Source: Skeletonema tropicum (Eukaryota; Bacillariophyta; Thalassiosirophyceae; Thalassiosirales; Thalassiosiraceae). Taken from it: DNA of 64,000 bases. The stretch is from contig JAWZXG010000032.1 in assembly GCA_037178625.1 (NCBI GenBank), forward strand, positions 94,772 to 158,771, in the 5' to 3' direction. A model generated the notes under the pieces. It was not told the origin of the DNA. It did no database searches and saw only the letters and a list, made by a program, of their open reading frames with translations. A program made the translations under genes and the position numbers. Below, one piece after another: positions 31,523-41,223 of the stretch. The first letter of the stretch is position 1; each line of letters opens with the position of its first letter.

Positions 31523-34408
31523 ATGGGGCGGCGTGGTAGTGCTAATGATGAGTTACTCCGAAGAAGACTCGATCATGTTTCGAAGGAATGGTTTGACAAT
31601 GAACATTTCTTCCTCAGCATTCTTGTAAAAGAGGGTATCAAAACTTGGTACGATTATGTCGACTTCGTCGTTAACCTAGACGAAATCAACGCAATGAAGA
31701 ATCGGAACCGCTCAGGGAGTTCGGATGAGGATGATATCGATGAGTATGACGGCTACATCCCACCGACGTGGAGGAGGCTGATGCTATATAGCTTATCGTA
31801 TGTCAATGAATTGCAAATTGAGAAAGGAGTTTCTAATAATGGATTGGTCGATATCACGGGTGTCACTATCCGCGAATTTGACAACTATATCGATGGATGT
31901 CCTCCGATCATCAAGGTGTTCACAAACGACCTTGCAAGAGAACACGCAGCGAAAGTTGAACGCCGCGAGCAGGAGCTGCGCAGAGTTAAGTTGGAAGCCG
32001 ACGCTGCTCAAGCTAAATTTGACATCGCATGGGATAAGGCCTATGGTCAATCTGGTGCAAGGACAAATTCTAGTCGGAGTTCGCGAGGTTCTGTAAATAC
32101 TCCGCGTCCAAATAAGTCCGAAAACTTCTCCTACGGTCCGAGCAGACAGGAGCAGTGCGTTGACACAGATGGAGTTGAGGATAACCCTTTTGAGGCAGGA
32201 GACAATTCTTCAGAGGCAAGGGATAACCTTCCAAGTGAGGCTCATTTCTACACAGGCCTAGGTTTTACTGGTGGCAAGACCCAATCTACCAGCCGATCTT
32301 TGCCCCAACAATCACAAGACAGTTCTCATGGCGGCCATGTACCTTTCATTGGATCATTGCCTTCTTCCAAACCATCTTCCAAACGCAGTAAGAAGAAGAA
32401 GAAGAAAAAGAAGCCTTATGGTGGCGGCGGTGACGGCGGTAGTAGTGGAGGCAGCAGTGATAGCAGCGGCAGAACCAGCAGCATTCCTTCCCACATCAGC
32501 ACATCGATTCCGGACAGCAAGAGTGGAAGAAGCCCCTACCGTGGTGCATACAGAAAACACCAGCCAAGGTCGAAGTTGAAGTTTGATCCAACCTGTTTTC
32601 CCCAACATTCAGATCAAACGGCGTGGACAACATATGCACACGGGTTTGCAGCCGTTCTCAAGTCATTCAATATGCAGGAGCTCATCGATCCCACCTTCCG
32701 CCCAATCGCTCGACACAAGGAGGCATTCAAGCTGGACAACTCGACACTTTACTATATCCTCAATTCAACGGTGAAAAGTCACAAGGGACGTGAATTTGTT
32801 CTCAGTGAAGCAGATACTTTTGATGGGCAGAAAGTGTGGACGAAGATGGCACAATATTACTCCGGTTCTGGATCTATCGCTGCTGAGCATGCGAAGAACG
32901 AGGTGTACAACCGCATCAACACCCCGCTTGATGTACACTCCAAACGTGTCCGTCTTGTCCCTACTATTGCAAAATGGGAAACAGATGTCACTGAGTTCAT
33001 GCTTCGTAGTGGCACGCCGCTTCTGTCCAAGGAGAAATTTGAGATGTTCAAACGTTTCATCAGTGGTGTGAAGGAATTGGATAATGTTGTTTCCTTGAGT
33101 ACTCTGACCCAGTCTATTGTTCACAGCAGAGGGGGAGGAAGTCGCACATTGAGCCCTGATGAGCTTTTGGCTGCGTATAAGCAGGAAGCAAGCATGGTCG
33201 ACGCTCGCAACAAAAGAGATATGGTATCACGTCGTCATCAGATTGTCAATGAGTGCAGAAATGTCAACCATACTCGTGCTGCATACCAAAAGGCTGGGTA
33301 TGAAATCAATACCATTGATTTTGGGGGTGTAACGGATGACAAATTGGATGATGACCAGTGGTATGACGTAATGATGTCCAGCTTCGGGGAGCGAAGAAAG
33401 GGATTCTTGCCGGGAGATGCGCACCGCCAGCTCACTCCAGAAGAAAAGAAGTATTGGGAGAAGTTCTCGGAGGAGTCGAAGGAACTTATCATGACTGCTC
33501 GAGGTGTACCAAATGTCAAGCCTCCGCCTCGTCGTCGTAATGGTGGTGATGCCTTTCGTTCTAACACATCTCGTGTGCCCAATACTCCCGTAGCCCAAGG
33601 TGCCACAGCGAATGTCACTGAGCAATCTCAGGTCAACAACACTGAAGTTGGTTATGATGATTTGGCTTCCATCCCTGCAGACGCTCCCGAAGTACAGGCC
33701 AATTACGCAGAGCTATGGGAAAATGTCTACAATGTGAACATGACCTCCATCCAAGACAGTGATGATTTTCGTCAGAATGGCACAGAATTTATTGACCTAC
33801 TAGAGAAGAATCGCGAGGTGAATGAAACTCATTTTGAAGTGAATCAAACTAGCGAACTTGAACCATTCCGTCTACCTCGATTCCTCTCGCAGCCGAAGAA
33901 GAAATCCACTACGCCACGAGTCACTTTCGCTGATGAGTCTGTATCAGAAATGGGGAGCGAGGCTAAGGCTGATAGTGTTTCTCAGTCGGGGAGTGTGATG
34001 AAGGTTGATAGTATCTCTCAGCCGGAGAGTGTGACTACAATTGATATCCAGTTCCATGATATTCAGTCTGATGACGGTACCACAACACAATTGCTCGTAC
34101 CATCGAATTGTCTCACGCAAGTGAATGAATCACGCAAGGGAAATGTATGTAAGCAGGAAGGCAAGCAACTTGATGAAGTCTCACAAGAGCTTAGTCCAGC
34201 CCAGCACAAGTCTGTGCCTTACAACATCTCTTTCACTGGATCTTCCATTCTCGATGCGTGGCAAGAGTCTTACCCGATTGGTACTCAGGATGTCTATGAT
34301 GCCAACACTCATCTTACTGATGGCAGTTCTGAGAAGATTTATGGGGAGGATACTGACACAACTGAGCTCATTCATCACCGACATTTCAGATGGCGAAACT
34401 TGGAATGA
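31523..34408 (+). CDS. gag: Copia-type Gag polyprotein
   Basis: 961 residues. The N-terminal head (about 1-160) is shared with the ORF at 26775. A low-complexity region follows (Lys run near 290, Gly/Ser-rich to ~310). A Gag capsid core lies at about 350-480, with FDPTCFPQHSD...W..Y, ELIDPTFRPIARHKEAF and DGQKVWTKMAQYYSGS; this pattern is typical of Copia-like Gag in diatoms. The acidic C-terminal third is less conserved. No CCHC zinc knuckle, protease or pol is present. The protein would package RNA if partnered with pol from another element. Confidence 0.82.
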   Translation: MGRRGSANDELLRRRLDHVSKEWFDNEHFFLSILVKEGIKTWYDYVDFVVNLDEINAMKNRNRSGSSDEDDIDEYDGYIPPTWRRLMLYSLSYVNELQIEKGVSNNGLVDITGVTIREFDNYIDGCPPIIKVFTNDLAREHAAKVERREQELRRVKLEADAAQAKFDIAWDKAYGQSGARTNSSRSSRGSVNTPRPNKSENFSYGPSRQEQCVDTDGVEDNPFEAGDNSSEARDNLPSEAHFYTGLGFTGGKTQSTSRSLPQQSQDSSHGGHVPFIGSLPSSKPSSKRSKKKKKKKKPYGGGGDGGSSGGSSDSSGRTSSIPSHISTSIPDSKSGRSPYRGAYRKHQPRSKLKFDPTCFPQHSDQTAWTTYAHGFAAVLKSFNMQELIDPTFRPIARHKEAFKLDNSTLYYILNSTVKSHKGREFVLSEADTFDGQKVWTKMAQYYSGSGSIAAEHAKNEVYNRINTPLDVHSKRVRLVPTIAKWETDVTEFMLRSGTPLLSKEKFEMFKRFISGVKELDNVVSLSTLTQSIVHSRGGGSRTLSPDELLAAYKQEASMVDARNKRDMVSRRHQIVNECRNVNHTRAAYQKAGYEINTIDFGGVTDDKLDDDQWYDVMMSSFGERRKGFLPGDAHRQLTPEEKKYWEKFSEESKELIMTARGVPNVKPPPRRRNGGDAFRSNTSRVPNTPVAQGATANVTEQSQVNNTEVGYDDLASIPADAPEVQANYAELWENVYNVNMTSIQDSDDFRQNGTEFIDLLEKNREVNETHFEVNQTSELEPFRLPRFLSQPKKKSTTPRVTFADESVSEMGSEAKADSVSQSGSVMKVDSISQPESVTTIDIQFHDIQSDDGTTTQLLVPSNCLTQVNESRKGNVCKQEGKQLDEVSQELSPAQHKSVPYNISFTGSSILDAWQESYPIGTQDVYDANTHLTDGSSEKIYGEDTDTTELIHHRHFRWRNLE

Positions 34409-34498
34409 ATGTTATGGGGAGAGGGAATATGGGGAGAAGTTATCTGGACAATACAGTCCGAACAATCTATGGGGAGAAACTGTCGAATCGTAGGGGAG

Positions 34499-34786
34499 TG
34501 ACACAGGATGCGATATTTCGCGTATGTACGGATTCTATACAGTTATGTTATGGTAGGGTATCTAAGATACATTGTATGTAAGAGGTTGCGCTTTGAGAGG
34601 CTTTTGAAGCAAATCACGCTTGATCTCATAGAGAGGAAAAGAAATAAAATAAACAACAGTCAATTGACGCATCGGAACGATTTCTGAGGAGAAATCTGGA
34701 GCAATCCACTTCCTTGTTGGAGAGATCTGACAGAACCGCTATTACTACGCAACCCTCTTACTGCTGCAAGTCTGCGCAAGTTAAGA
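34499..34786 (+). repeat. 3' LTR of Gag-only element
   Basis: 288 bp, appears identical to 30839-31126; followed by TGTTT. Confidence 0.92.
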
Positions 34787-34859
34787 TGTTTTACTGATCA
34801 CCAGATGCAGACGCTTAATTGAGTTGTTGTATTCTTTGTGGTGAGAAAGTGTCTGTTTT

Positions 34860-34886
34860 GTAAAACTGTGCAGTGATCAATTTTAC
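34860..34886. repeat. 27-bp dispersed palindrome, copy 1
   Basis: GTAAAACTG ... CAATTTTAC, an imperfect inverted repeat. It overlaps the stop codon of the helicase remnant (34886-34888). Confidence 0.7.
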
Positions 34887-36188
34887 TAATCACCAGATGA
34901 AGATCCTGCGAAGTAATCACTTGGGATTTCATGATCCTTCTTCGCTTCTTTCCACTTCTTGTTCGGGTTGGTTATGATGTTGGTAATCCTGGTTGTCAGG
35001 TCTGTCCTGTCTTTGATGAAATTGCCCTTGATTGCTGCTGCGTACGATGTTTCTGTGATTTCTTCCAACTTTCTCTTGCTATACCTTGTCTTCGACTCTT
35101 CTGCCTTCCCCTCCAAGTATTTCACCCAATTTGCTCGCTTCTTGTACGATTCGCAGAACTGGCCATTTTGCTTTCTCTTGCAATTTTTTAATCGGTTTGT
35201 TGAAATGTTGCTTCCGGTCCAGTATATGGCACTGTCCGACGGGTATGCTTGATCTTTGGAGCCAAGTGTTTTGCCTCTGCTGGTAGCCACGTACATTGTT
35301 CCAAGAAACTTGCTAATCTCCCACAACTCATCTGCTGGATCTATTATCATGCGGTTCCAGCGGTCTCCTTTGTCGAATCCAGCTTCGAGTCCTTGACAGC
35401 GGTGGATGGTGATGGCGTAGGCAATTTGCAATGGCATGAATAATGCGGTGCAGCATCCCCTGTTGCAAATCTGCTGGTAGGGTGGGATTGGCACGTGCTG
35501 TGCGCAATAAGTTGGGGTAGGATGCATTTGTATCAGTATTTTGTTCCGGCTTTAGCGTTGCCATATCCATATCGTGAATAACAAGTGACTTCCTTTTGAT
35601 ACTGTCCGCAAGTGAGTTCTCGAAATATGCGGCGAACGATGTCTCGTCTCTGTTCCCCATGAGTTTCGTCAACCTGAAGAATAGGTCCGACGAACATCTG
35701 TCTGTCATCAAGAGACTTTGATTGGTCGTCTTGAAAGGCAGAACAAAGCATTGGGACTCGTTGTCATCCACAACTGGTGCATGACTTTTCTGGGGCAAAG
35801 CTGCTGATTCAGCCAAGATCTTATTCTTCTGACTTTGTATACCAACTTGAACTAAGTCGTTGCAATCTTTGTGCACACTAGGGCTATCTACAGGGTGCTT
35901 CTGAAGAGTAACGATGCTGGCCAACGCCACCACCACAACAATCACAACATTTAGTGACTTCGACCGAATATTTTTCTTGGCAGTCGCCTCTTGAGGGCCC
36001 ACCAGACGTACTTTAAAATTTCTGTTACATATATATATTTTCTTGGCATTGAATTGTATCCTCGACTCGTCGTGACCATCCTCAAAATCATGTGTGACAG
36101 TTTTGCTTTGCTTTTTGATTACCTTCTTCCCTATTCCTACATCACGTAGTTGTTTATAACCAAGTACATCCTGCAACCAGCGCGTCAC
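34886..36188 (-). pseudogene. Pif1-type helicase C-terminal remnant, antisense in composite element
   Basis: The downstream frame (35527-34886) has superfamily 1 motifs: AYAITIHRCQGLEAG (motif V region) and MYVATSRGKTLG (motif VI), then a basic tail of ~130 residues. The upstream frame (36188-35328) contains DETSFAAYFENSLADSIKR-like text and a hydrophobic stretch (VVIVVVVALASIV). It overlaps in another frame, so a frameshift near 35450 separates them. Walker A and motifs II-III are absent. A 55-bp LINE-tail insertion further disrupts the upstream frame. Such helicases occur in Helitrons, some DNA viruses and cellular genomes; which source applies here is unclear. Confidence 0.65.
35983..36037 (+). 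mobile_element. LINE 3'-tail micro-insertion with 11-bp target duplication
   Basis: The sequence AGACGTACTTTAAAATTTCT (36004-36023), then GTTA and a short (AT)n run, is the plus-oriented LINE terminus. The flanks are TTTTCTTGGCA at 35972-35982 and 36038-36048. About 55 bases were inserted. Confidence 0.8.
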
Positions 36189-36233
36189 AAAAAGTTCGAT
36201 ATGCGGTAATGATACACGACAAGCTGGTGGATT

Positions 36234-36260
36234 GGTAAAATTGCGCAGTGAGCAAATTTA
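36234..36260. repeat. 27-bp dispersed palindrome, copy 2
   Basis: GTAAAATTGC ... GCAAATTTAC, located 46 bases from the start of the helicase remnant. Confidence 0.7.
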
Positions 36261-36693
36261 CTTATTGTGAGTTCGTGAACGTGAAAGTGATAATGTTGTA
36301 GATGTAGAGATACAGCACAGACACAGACACAAAAACAAAAGAACTCAGCACAGGAACAGGAACAGCTTTTCTGAGAGCAAAACTCACTAGGTTTGGTCTT
36401 AGGCCCAACTTGGTTGCTTTGCCTCGGCGGCGTAACAACTGCGTGTAAATTGTTTGCAGCATGTTCGTCTTGCTGTTGTTTCTGTGGCTGAGCACAGTTT
36501 GTGTTCGTGACTAGGAGATCGGCAGCCCTGTATGAGAGAGTAGAGAGTATGCAAATCGGGATTGGATTCAACATGACTGGTAAGTTGCAAGAAAAGACAG
36601 ATACCAGATGATGCATGCTTCAAGCAAAAAGTAATCACGGTACAGAAATAAATAACCCCATACGAGTAGGGTTAAGCACTATCAGATTCTCAC

Positions 36694-37553
36694 CAAAAGT
36701 CTTTTTTGACCTCACTATCCTTGGTCCTGCGAAGTGAGAGTATGCAGGTCGGGATTGGATTAATTGATAAAATTGTTCAAGGCACAGTTTTACGAACTGT
36801 TCATTAACCCAATATAGGGTTAAAGGTAGGCACTCACCCCGATTTCACATTTTTGTCACATTTTGGTTGTTCGGTCATCTCCGAGTTCTCTCGATCCATC
36901 AACAAGCTTACCACTCTTGCAATCAGTTCATCTTTGGTTAGACCAAAATTAGAGCCACCGAGCTCGACCAGGATCATCTGTAAGCAGAAGACATTGAAGA
37001 CAGTCAAAGCGGTAGATAGCAATTGTGACAAAGGAAGGCTATCAAGCTTTTAACTCTCACTCTCACCGACAACAAATGATGCCATGGATCGAAAGATTGG
37101 ATCGTTTGTGCGGATGGTAGCCCAAGGATAATCAAACCATTTCCAGTTACAAGGAGAAGATGAAGCCTTCATCGAAACATGCCCCCGCTCCAGTCCGCTG
37201 TGAGACAACTCCGTCAAAGTAGATGAGGTCGAAGCATCAGCCGACTTCGACTTCGAAGAACATGCGCGACGCTTAAGCCCACAAGGTTGACTCATCAAGC
37301 GACGAAGCCCCTCATTAGATCCAACAGTTGATGAAGTCGTGGCATCGGCATCAGTCTCCTGCTCCTGTCCGACATGAGACAACTCCGTCACAGTAGATGA
37401 TGCCGCTGCATCAGATGACTTTGAAGCACTTGCGCTTGCCTGCCACTTCTTCAGGCCGCTAGGTTTACTCATCAAATGACGATGACGAGAACCCCTGCCT
37501 TTAGATCCAACAGTTGAAGTCGTGGTAGCAGCATCGGTATTGCCAATATTCAT
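36694..37553 (-). CDS. Probable spliced gene, antisense cargo of the LTR element
   Basis: Function unknown. The first exon frame (37553 to ~37067) encodes about 160 residues with a two-fold internal repeat: STVGSKGRGSRHRHLMSKPS and STVGSNEGLRRLMSQPCGLK, each followed by SS-T-TELSH. At its end there is a GTGAGAGTGAG donor. A second segment (from 36977) encodes LGGSNFGLTKDELIARVVSL and ends at GTGAGTGCC. A third, 36726-36694, joins it in frame and ends at GTGAGAATC. Further exons may lie at about 36500-36380 (NCAQPQKQQQDEHAAN). The first junction is uncertain because the consensus donor leaves the wrong phase. Introns antisense to the element would survive retrotransposition. Confidence 0.45.
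36767..36793. repeat. 27-bp dispersed palindrome, copy 3
   Basis: ATAAAATTG ... CAGTTTTAC. It lies in the predicted second intron of the antisense gene. Confidence 0.65.
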
Positions 37554-37990
37554 GATTGCTTAGATTGATAAAGGTTTACACCAATACTTAATGAACGCGA
37601 TGTAAAAATAGATTAACGCGACGGACAATGTGCACCGAAGCAATTTTCTGACCACCGACCACCGAAGCGAAGCAGGAGGAACAATGCTGTCAGAGAGAGA
37701 AAGAATAAAGACACGGATAGACGGAAAAATAATTGTGTATACCGATTCCGACACATTTTTGTCTATTGAATTTGTCACAAACGTGACACAACATCGATGA
37801 AAATGCGTGCGTCACACGGACAAATGAGAACCAACAGCTCAGGTGTAATGACGTGTTGTTGAAGTTGAAGTGACACAGACGTGGCAAAATCCAAAAAAAA
37901 AAGATGCGCCAGAGGCAGAGAATGTCAGTTTTTTCATTTCCGCGAAGAAGCGAGAGAAATTGTCAATCACGAGAAAGACAATTTGAATTG

Positions 37991-38017
37991 GTAAAATTGT
38001 GCACAACACAATTCTAC
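37991..38017. repeat. 27-bp dispersed palindrome, copy 4
   Basis: GTAAAATTGTG ... CACAATTCTAC, about 80 bases before the 518-aa ORF. Confidence 0.7.
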
Positions 38018-38096
38018 TAAATACTCAAGTAATTATCTAACATCACAACAAACCAGAACATCACCGTCCACCAAATACACTACGTCTACGACGTCA

Positions 38097-39653
38097 TTGC
38101 AGAGCAACTTTATAGCCAGATTCCATTGTAAAAAGACTAACAAACAACAGTGCAATGGTCAACTACAAAATGACACAATACTCGACAGGCCCCGAGGGCC
38201 CGCGCTGATCCCGCCACAGGCACCACCACGACCACGCCACCACTCTCGCCACATTCTGCGCGCCCCTGTTTATAAGGTTTGTATGGGAGCGTTGACGTTG
38301 AATGTGGAAAACGATGGACAACTCCAAAGTGATTGGATGATTGGCCGATTAAAGTCAAAGCTAATTGGTATTGGCGGCGCGAGAGTTCAGGAGCTTGCTG
38401 AGCGGGATGATTTTCACAACTCGAATGGACCGCGATTGAATGAAAGATATGCCAAGGACGTGACAACCGCTTCTTTGAGGAGAATCAGTGTTTGGTATGA
38501 GTATGATCCTACGCAGACGTACAACAGCGCGACACGACTGTTACTATGGGGGACAATACACTCAAGCTCTGTAGGATACACACGTGGAGATACACGCAGC
38601 AACGTTGTTGTCAGGGAACCTGGGGGAAGATACTTGAGGAACATCGTTACGTACAACGGCAATGAATTTGAGAGAGATCACAATCCCTGCTGCGTTGCTA
38701 TGATGACGAGACACATTGCGGATAGCGGCTTTATCCCTGGTAGAATGAGCGGCCCAAATCACCAGCTTACAAACTTCTTTTATGATGATGCATTGCAGAC
38801 GGAGAACGTTGTTCTTGAGAAGGAAATGATCGCACTCATCCATTCTGTCAGGACCGATCTAGAAAAGGCAATGACCCAACTCATGTCTCAGCAGAACGGA
38901 GCATCATATCAGTGCCAATCGGAAAACATTGGATACGCTGAGTCAGCTGAAACTGGAAGCAACTGTTCCATGGGCTCAAGACACAGAGTTGATCGCCTAT
39001 CGCAACTGATTAGTTTGAGAACACGCAATTGCAGCAAGACATCATTGATTGCAGACGGATATGATAACCTCCAGAGTGGAAGCTCAGAGTTGATTGTAGG
39101 ACACGTGACAATGACGGAATGTGTTATTCTTGGACTACTGCAACAAGACACGCCAATCTTGCCCAGCAATTTTGAGTCACTCGTGGCTAGTAAGATACAG
39201 CCCAGTTTTGGGACCAGCGTAAGACACTCCATACTGACCTACCGCATTCGTGAGATTGCTACAGCTACATCTGAATGTATGAGAGTGACATTCATTAGGA
39301 GGGAATTTTATCCATATGATTACAAGGCGATCTATCTTGGAAAGGGAACGCGATGGATTATTGGAGATGTAATAGCAAGGACGTCGAATCATAGGGGGAT
39401 GACGAACGGGAGCTTGGACAAGGCTTGGATATGGATTCTAGTACTTGCTGGTACGGCATTGAGATATGTATCTTTGAGGGTAGGTACGACACGTATGAGG
39501 GGCAGAGAAGTTCTCGGCACTTCCGAAGAGGTTTTAGGCAGCAAAAGATATCAGAGAGAGGGCTTTTGGAGGGAAAACTCCAACAATGACGATTGTATCC
39601 AAGATAAGGATGTTTCTTGGATGATTGTTTTCCAAGATAAGGAAAGCTCATAA
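38097..39653 (+). CDS. Unknown 518-aa ORF running into the 3' LTR
   Basis: No family recognised. The start is MQSNFIARFHCKKTN. The leader DNA CATTGCAGAGCAACTTTATA also occurs at the LINE 5' end (minus strand near 61495), as does ACAGGCCCCGAGGGCCCGCG near 38176, so the 5' part is shared with that element. The middle (about 60-430) looks like an ordinary globular protein with several Cys. The last 84 residues (from TNGSLDKAWIWILVLAG) are encoded inside the 3' LTR. The LTR elements at 40684 and 53392 have the same layout: an unknown ORF that ends in the LTR. Confidence 0.55.
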   Translation: MQSNFIARFHCKKTNKQQCNGQLQNDTILDRPRGPALIPPQAPPRPRHHSRHILRAPVYKVCMGALTLNVENDGQLQSDWMIGRLKSKLIGIGGARVQELAERDDFHNSNGPRLNERYAKDVTTASLRRISVWYEYDPTQTYNSATRLLLWGTIHSSSVGYTRGDTRSNVVVREPGGRYLRNIVTYNGNEFERDHNPCCVAMMTRHIADSGFIPGRMSGPNHQLTNFFYDDALQTENVVLEKEMIALIHSVRTDLEKAMTQLMSQQNGASYQCQSENIGYAESAETGSNCSMGSRHRVDRLSQLISLRTRNCSKTSLIADGYDNLQSGSSELIVGHVTMTECVILGLLQQDTPILPSNFESLVASKIQPSFGTSVRHSILTYRIREIATATSECMRVTFIRREFYPYDYKAIYLGKGTRWIIGDVIARTSNHRGMTNGSLDKAWIWILVLAGTALRYVSLRVGTTRMRGREVLGTSEEVLGSKRYQREGFWRENSNNDDCIQDKDVSWMIVFQDKESS

Positions 39654-39761
39654 TTCGAATCTTTAAATGTAAACGCAAGTTAACAACGACTACGTGTGGC
39701 AACACATCAATTCGCTTCTAGCAAAAGCATAGATAGAGTCAAGTTTTGACACCATCTGTCA
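39400..39761 (+). repeat. 3' LTR of composite element
   Basis: 362 bp, followed by TTGAT (39762-39766). The last 84 codons of the 518-aa ORF lie inside it. Confidence 0.9.
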
Positions 39762-39766
39762 TTGAT

Positions 39767-40678
39767 GGGCGTCGCGAGGCGATTTTGAATAAAAAATCAC
39801 ACATCTCACAAAAAGCATCCCCACCATGATGCATCACATGGCATTATTGGCCATGAAACAAACAATAGCAACAACTCCAACCCACTCTCTACCCCAAAAT
39901 TTTGTGCTGAATCCATTTTTGAGGTCGGTGGGACATGAATCTCAACGGCTACGGTAGTATAACGACGTGAACACAATACATGCAAATTCGGCACATTCGA
40001 CATCACCAGAGCCGACCTCATAAATTTACACCAGCGCAAATACGATGCCACCACGCAATAACAATCGATACTATATACCTATGACGAAGTAATGGTGACT
40101 TGGTAGCCGCTGAATTGCCAAGAGAGTTGAGAACATCACCTACTCGCTGCGCACCGGCATGTGTTTGGAGTGCATGCTGATCACCAACTTGGCCGTTGTG
40201 TGGGGGGCAGTAATCGATGCAATGGAGTCACCAAACGTCACCCCCCGTCCCAACCATATAATAATTGGCAAATGGTGTTATATTCCTGGTAGATAATGAC
40301 ATATACCTCTCCCAAACACTATGTCAGAGAAGTAAGTTCATAACAATCACCAGAGGGCACACAATCAATAAAATAGAGAGCAATTAATAATTGCAAGTAG
40401 CCAAAGATGCCCCAAAACCGTTTTGCATATGTATTGAGTGAAATGGAATCGTAATATGATGTGTATCACTCCTGACATGGCCAAAGTAGAGTAGAATTGA
40501 GTATAATATGATGATTTTATGCACCTAATGGTGAGTATTATTTCTCTTCATAGACAACGATTTATAGCAAGACCTATAGGAATTAGATAGCCAATGATAT
40601 TAACTTTGAGATAATAATCGCACCATAGGTGTATTCGTTTCGTGTGTGGCGTTAGGGGTGTAGGAGCAAAGGTCATCA
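39767..40678. other. Gene-free spacer between two LTR elements
   Basis: No gene or repeat end was recognised. Ends at TGGAG (40679-40683), the target duplication of the next element. Confidence 0.5.
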
Positions 40679-40683
40679 TGGAG

Positions 40684-41223
40684 TCTCAAGTTGAGAATTA
40701 TCTGTCATAAGACCGTCAAACAGAGTCGGGATAATCTAAGCGAACATTCAGGCGGGAACACGGATCGGAGCGAGATCGGAGGACTTGTAAGGAGGATCAT
40801 AGAGTACCAGAAAACGAAGGCAGTGTTGAGACGTCTAATTCTATCTTAAGCCGGACACGAAGCACTGAAGCTCTGCTGTTGTGCGTCCTACTCGACTATC
40901 GAAGTATTGATGTAGTACATGTGCCTTGAGGCAGCGGATGTATTCCAACGTAGTTATTACTATTTCATTATTCTTATTATTGATTGTGTTGTGAGCGCCA
41001 TAAAGCGAGTTGGCTTTAGTATCTTGTGTAAAGATATGGCGGGAAAATAAGTTCTGCTGAACCGACGATCGCGGAAGATTCGACGTTCAACTTGCGGTAG
41101 ATAAATGGGACGATTCCCATTAATCGGGATATGAGTATCTTCAATATCCATAAGTAGTGTACCATTGATGACATACTGGTACGATTGCGGTTGCGCTCAT
41201 CTGCTTTCTTACATAAGTTGACA
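40684..41223 (-). repeat. 3' LTR, copy A
   Basis: 540 bp; holds the last ~69 codons of the ORF and its stop (41016). Confidence 0.9.

Larger units (their letters stand above)
30839..34786 (+). mobile_element. Nested Gag-only LTR retrotransposon
   Basis: 288-bp LTRs at 30839-31126 and 34499-34786 look identical, starting TGACACAGGATGCG and ending CAAGTTAAGA. The target duplication is TGTTT at 30834-30838 and 34787-34791. The purine tract TAGGGGAG is directly before the 3' LTR. The only ORF is Gag. Its 3' end (GTCGAATCGTAGGGGAG then TGAC) resembles that of the composite element (GTCGAATCATAGGGGGA then TGAC), suggesting the same family. Identical LTRs mean insertion after the host element. Confidence 0.92.
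25938..39761 (+). mobile_element. 13.8-kb composite LTR retrotransposon (Copia-like, defective)
   Basis: It is bounded by 362-bp LTRs (25938-26299 and 39400-39761) that start TGACGAACGGG and end CATCTGTCA. The target duplication is TTGAT at 25933-25937 and 39762-39766. A purine tract, ATAGGGGGA, lies directly before the 3' LTR and fits a plus orientation. By eye the LTRs differ at only two sites, so insertion is recent. In order the interior holds: a 475-bp leader, a Gag-N-like ORF, an ORF with a Copia-type RNase H, a nested Gag-only element, an antisense Pif1-helicase remnant, an antisense spliced gene and a 518-aa ORF. Integrase, protease and the RT palm are missing, so it must have been mobilised in trans. 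Confidence 0.85.

Noticed and set aside
34886..36188. Complete Helitron
   Set aside because: No Rep/HUH domain, no 5' TC or 3' CTRR end could be assigned; only the helicase C-terminal motifs are present.
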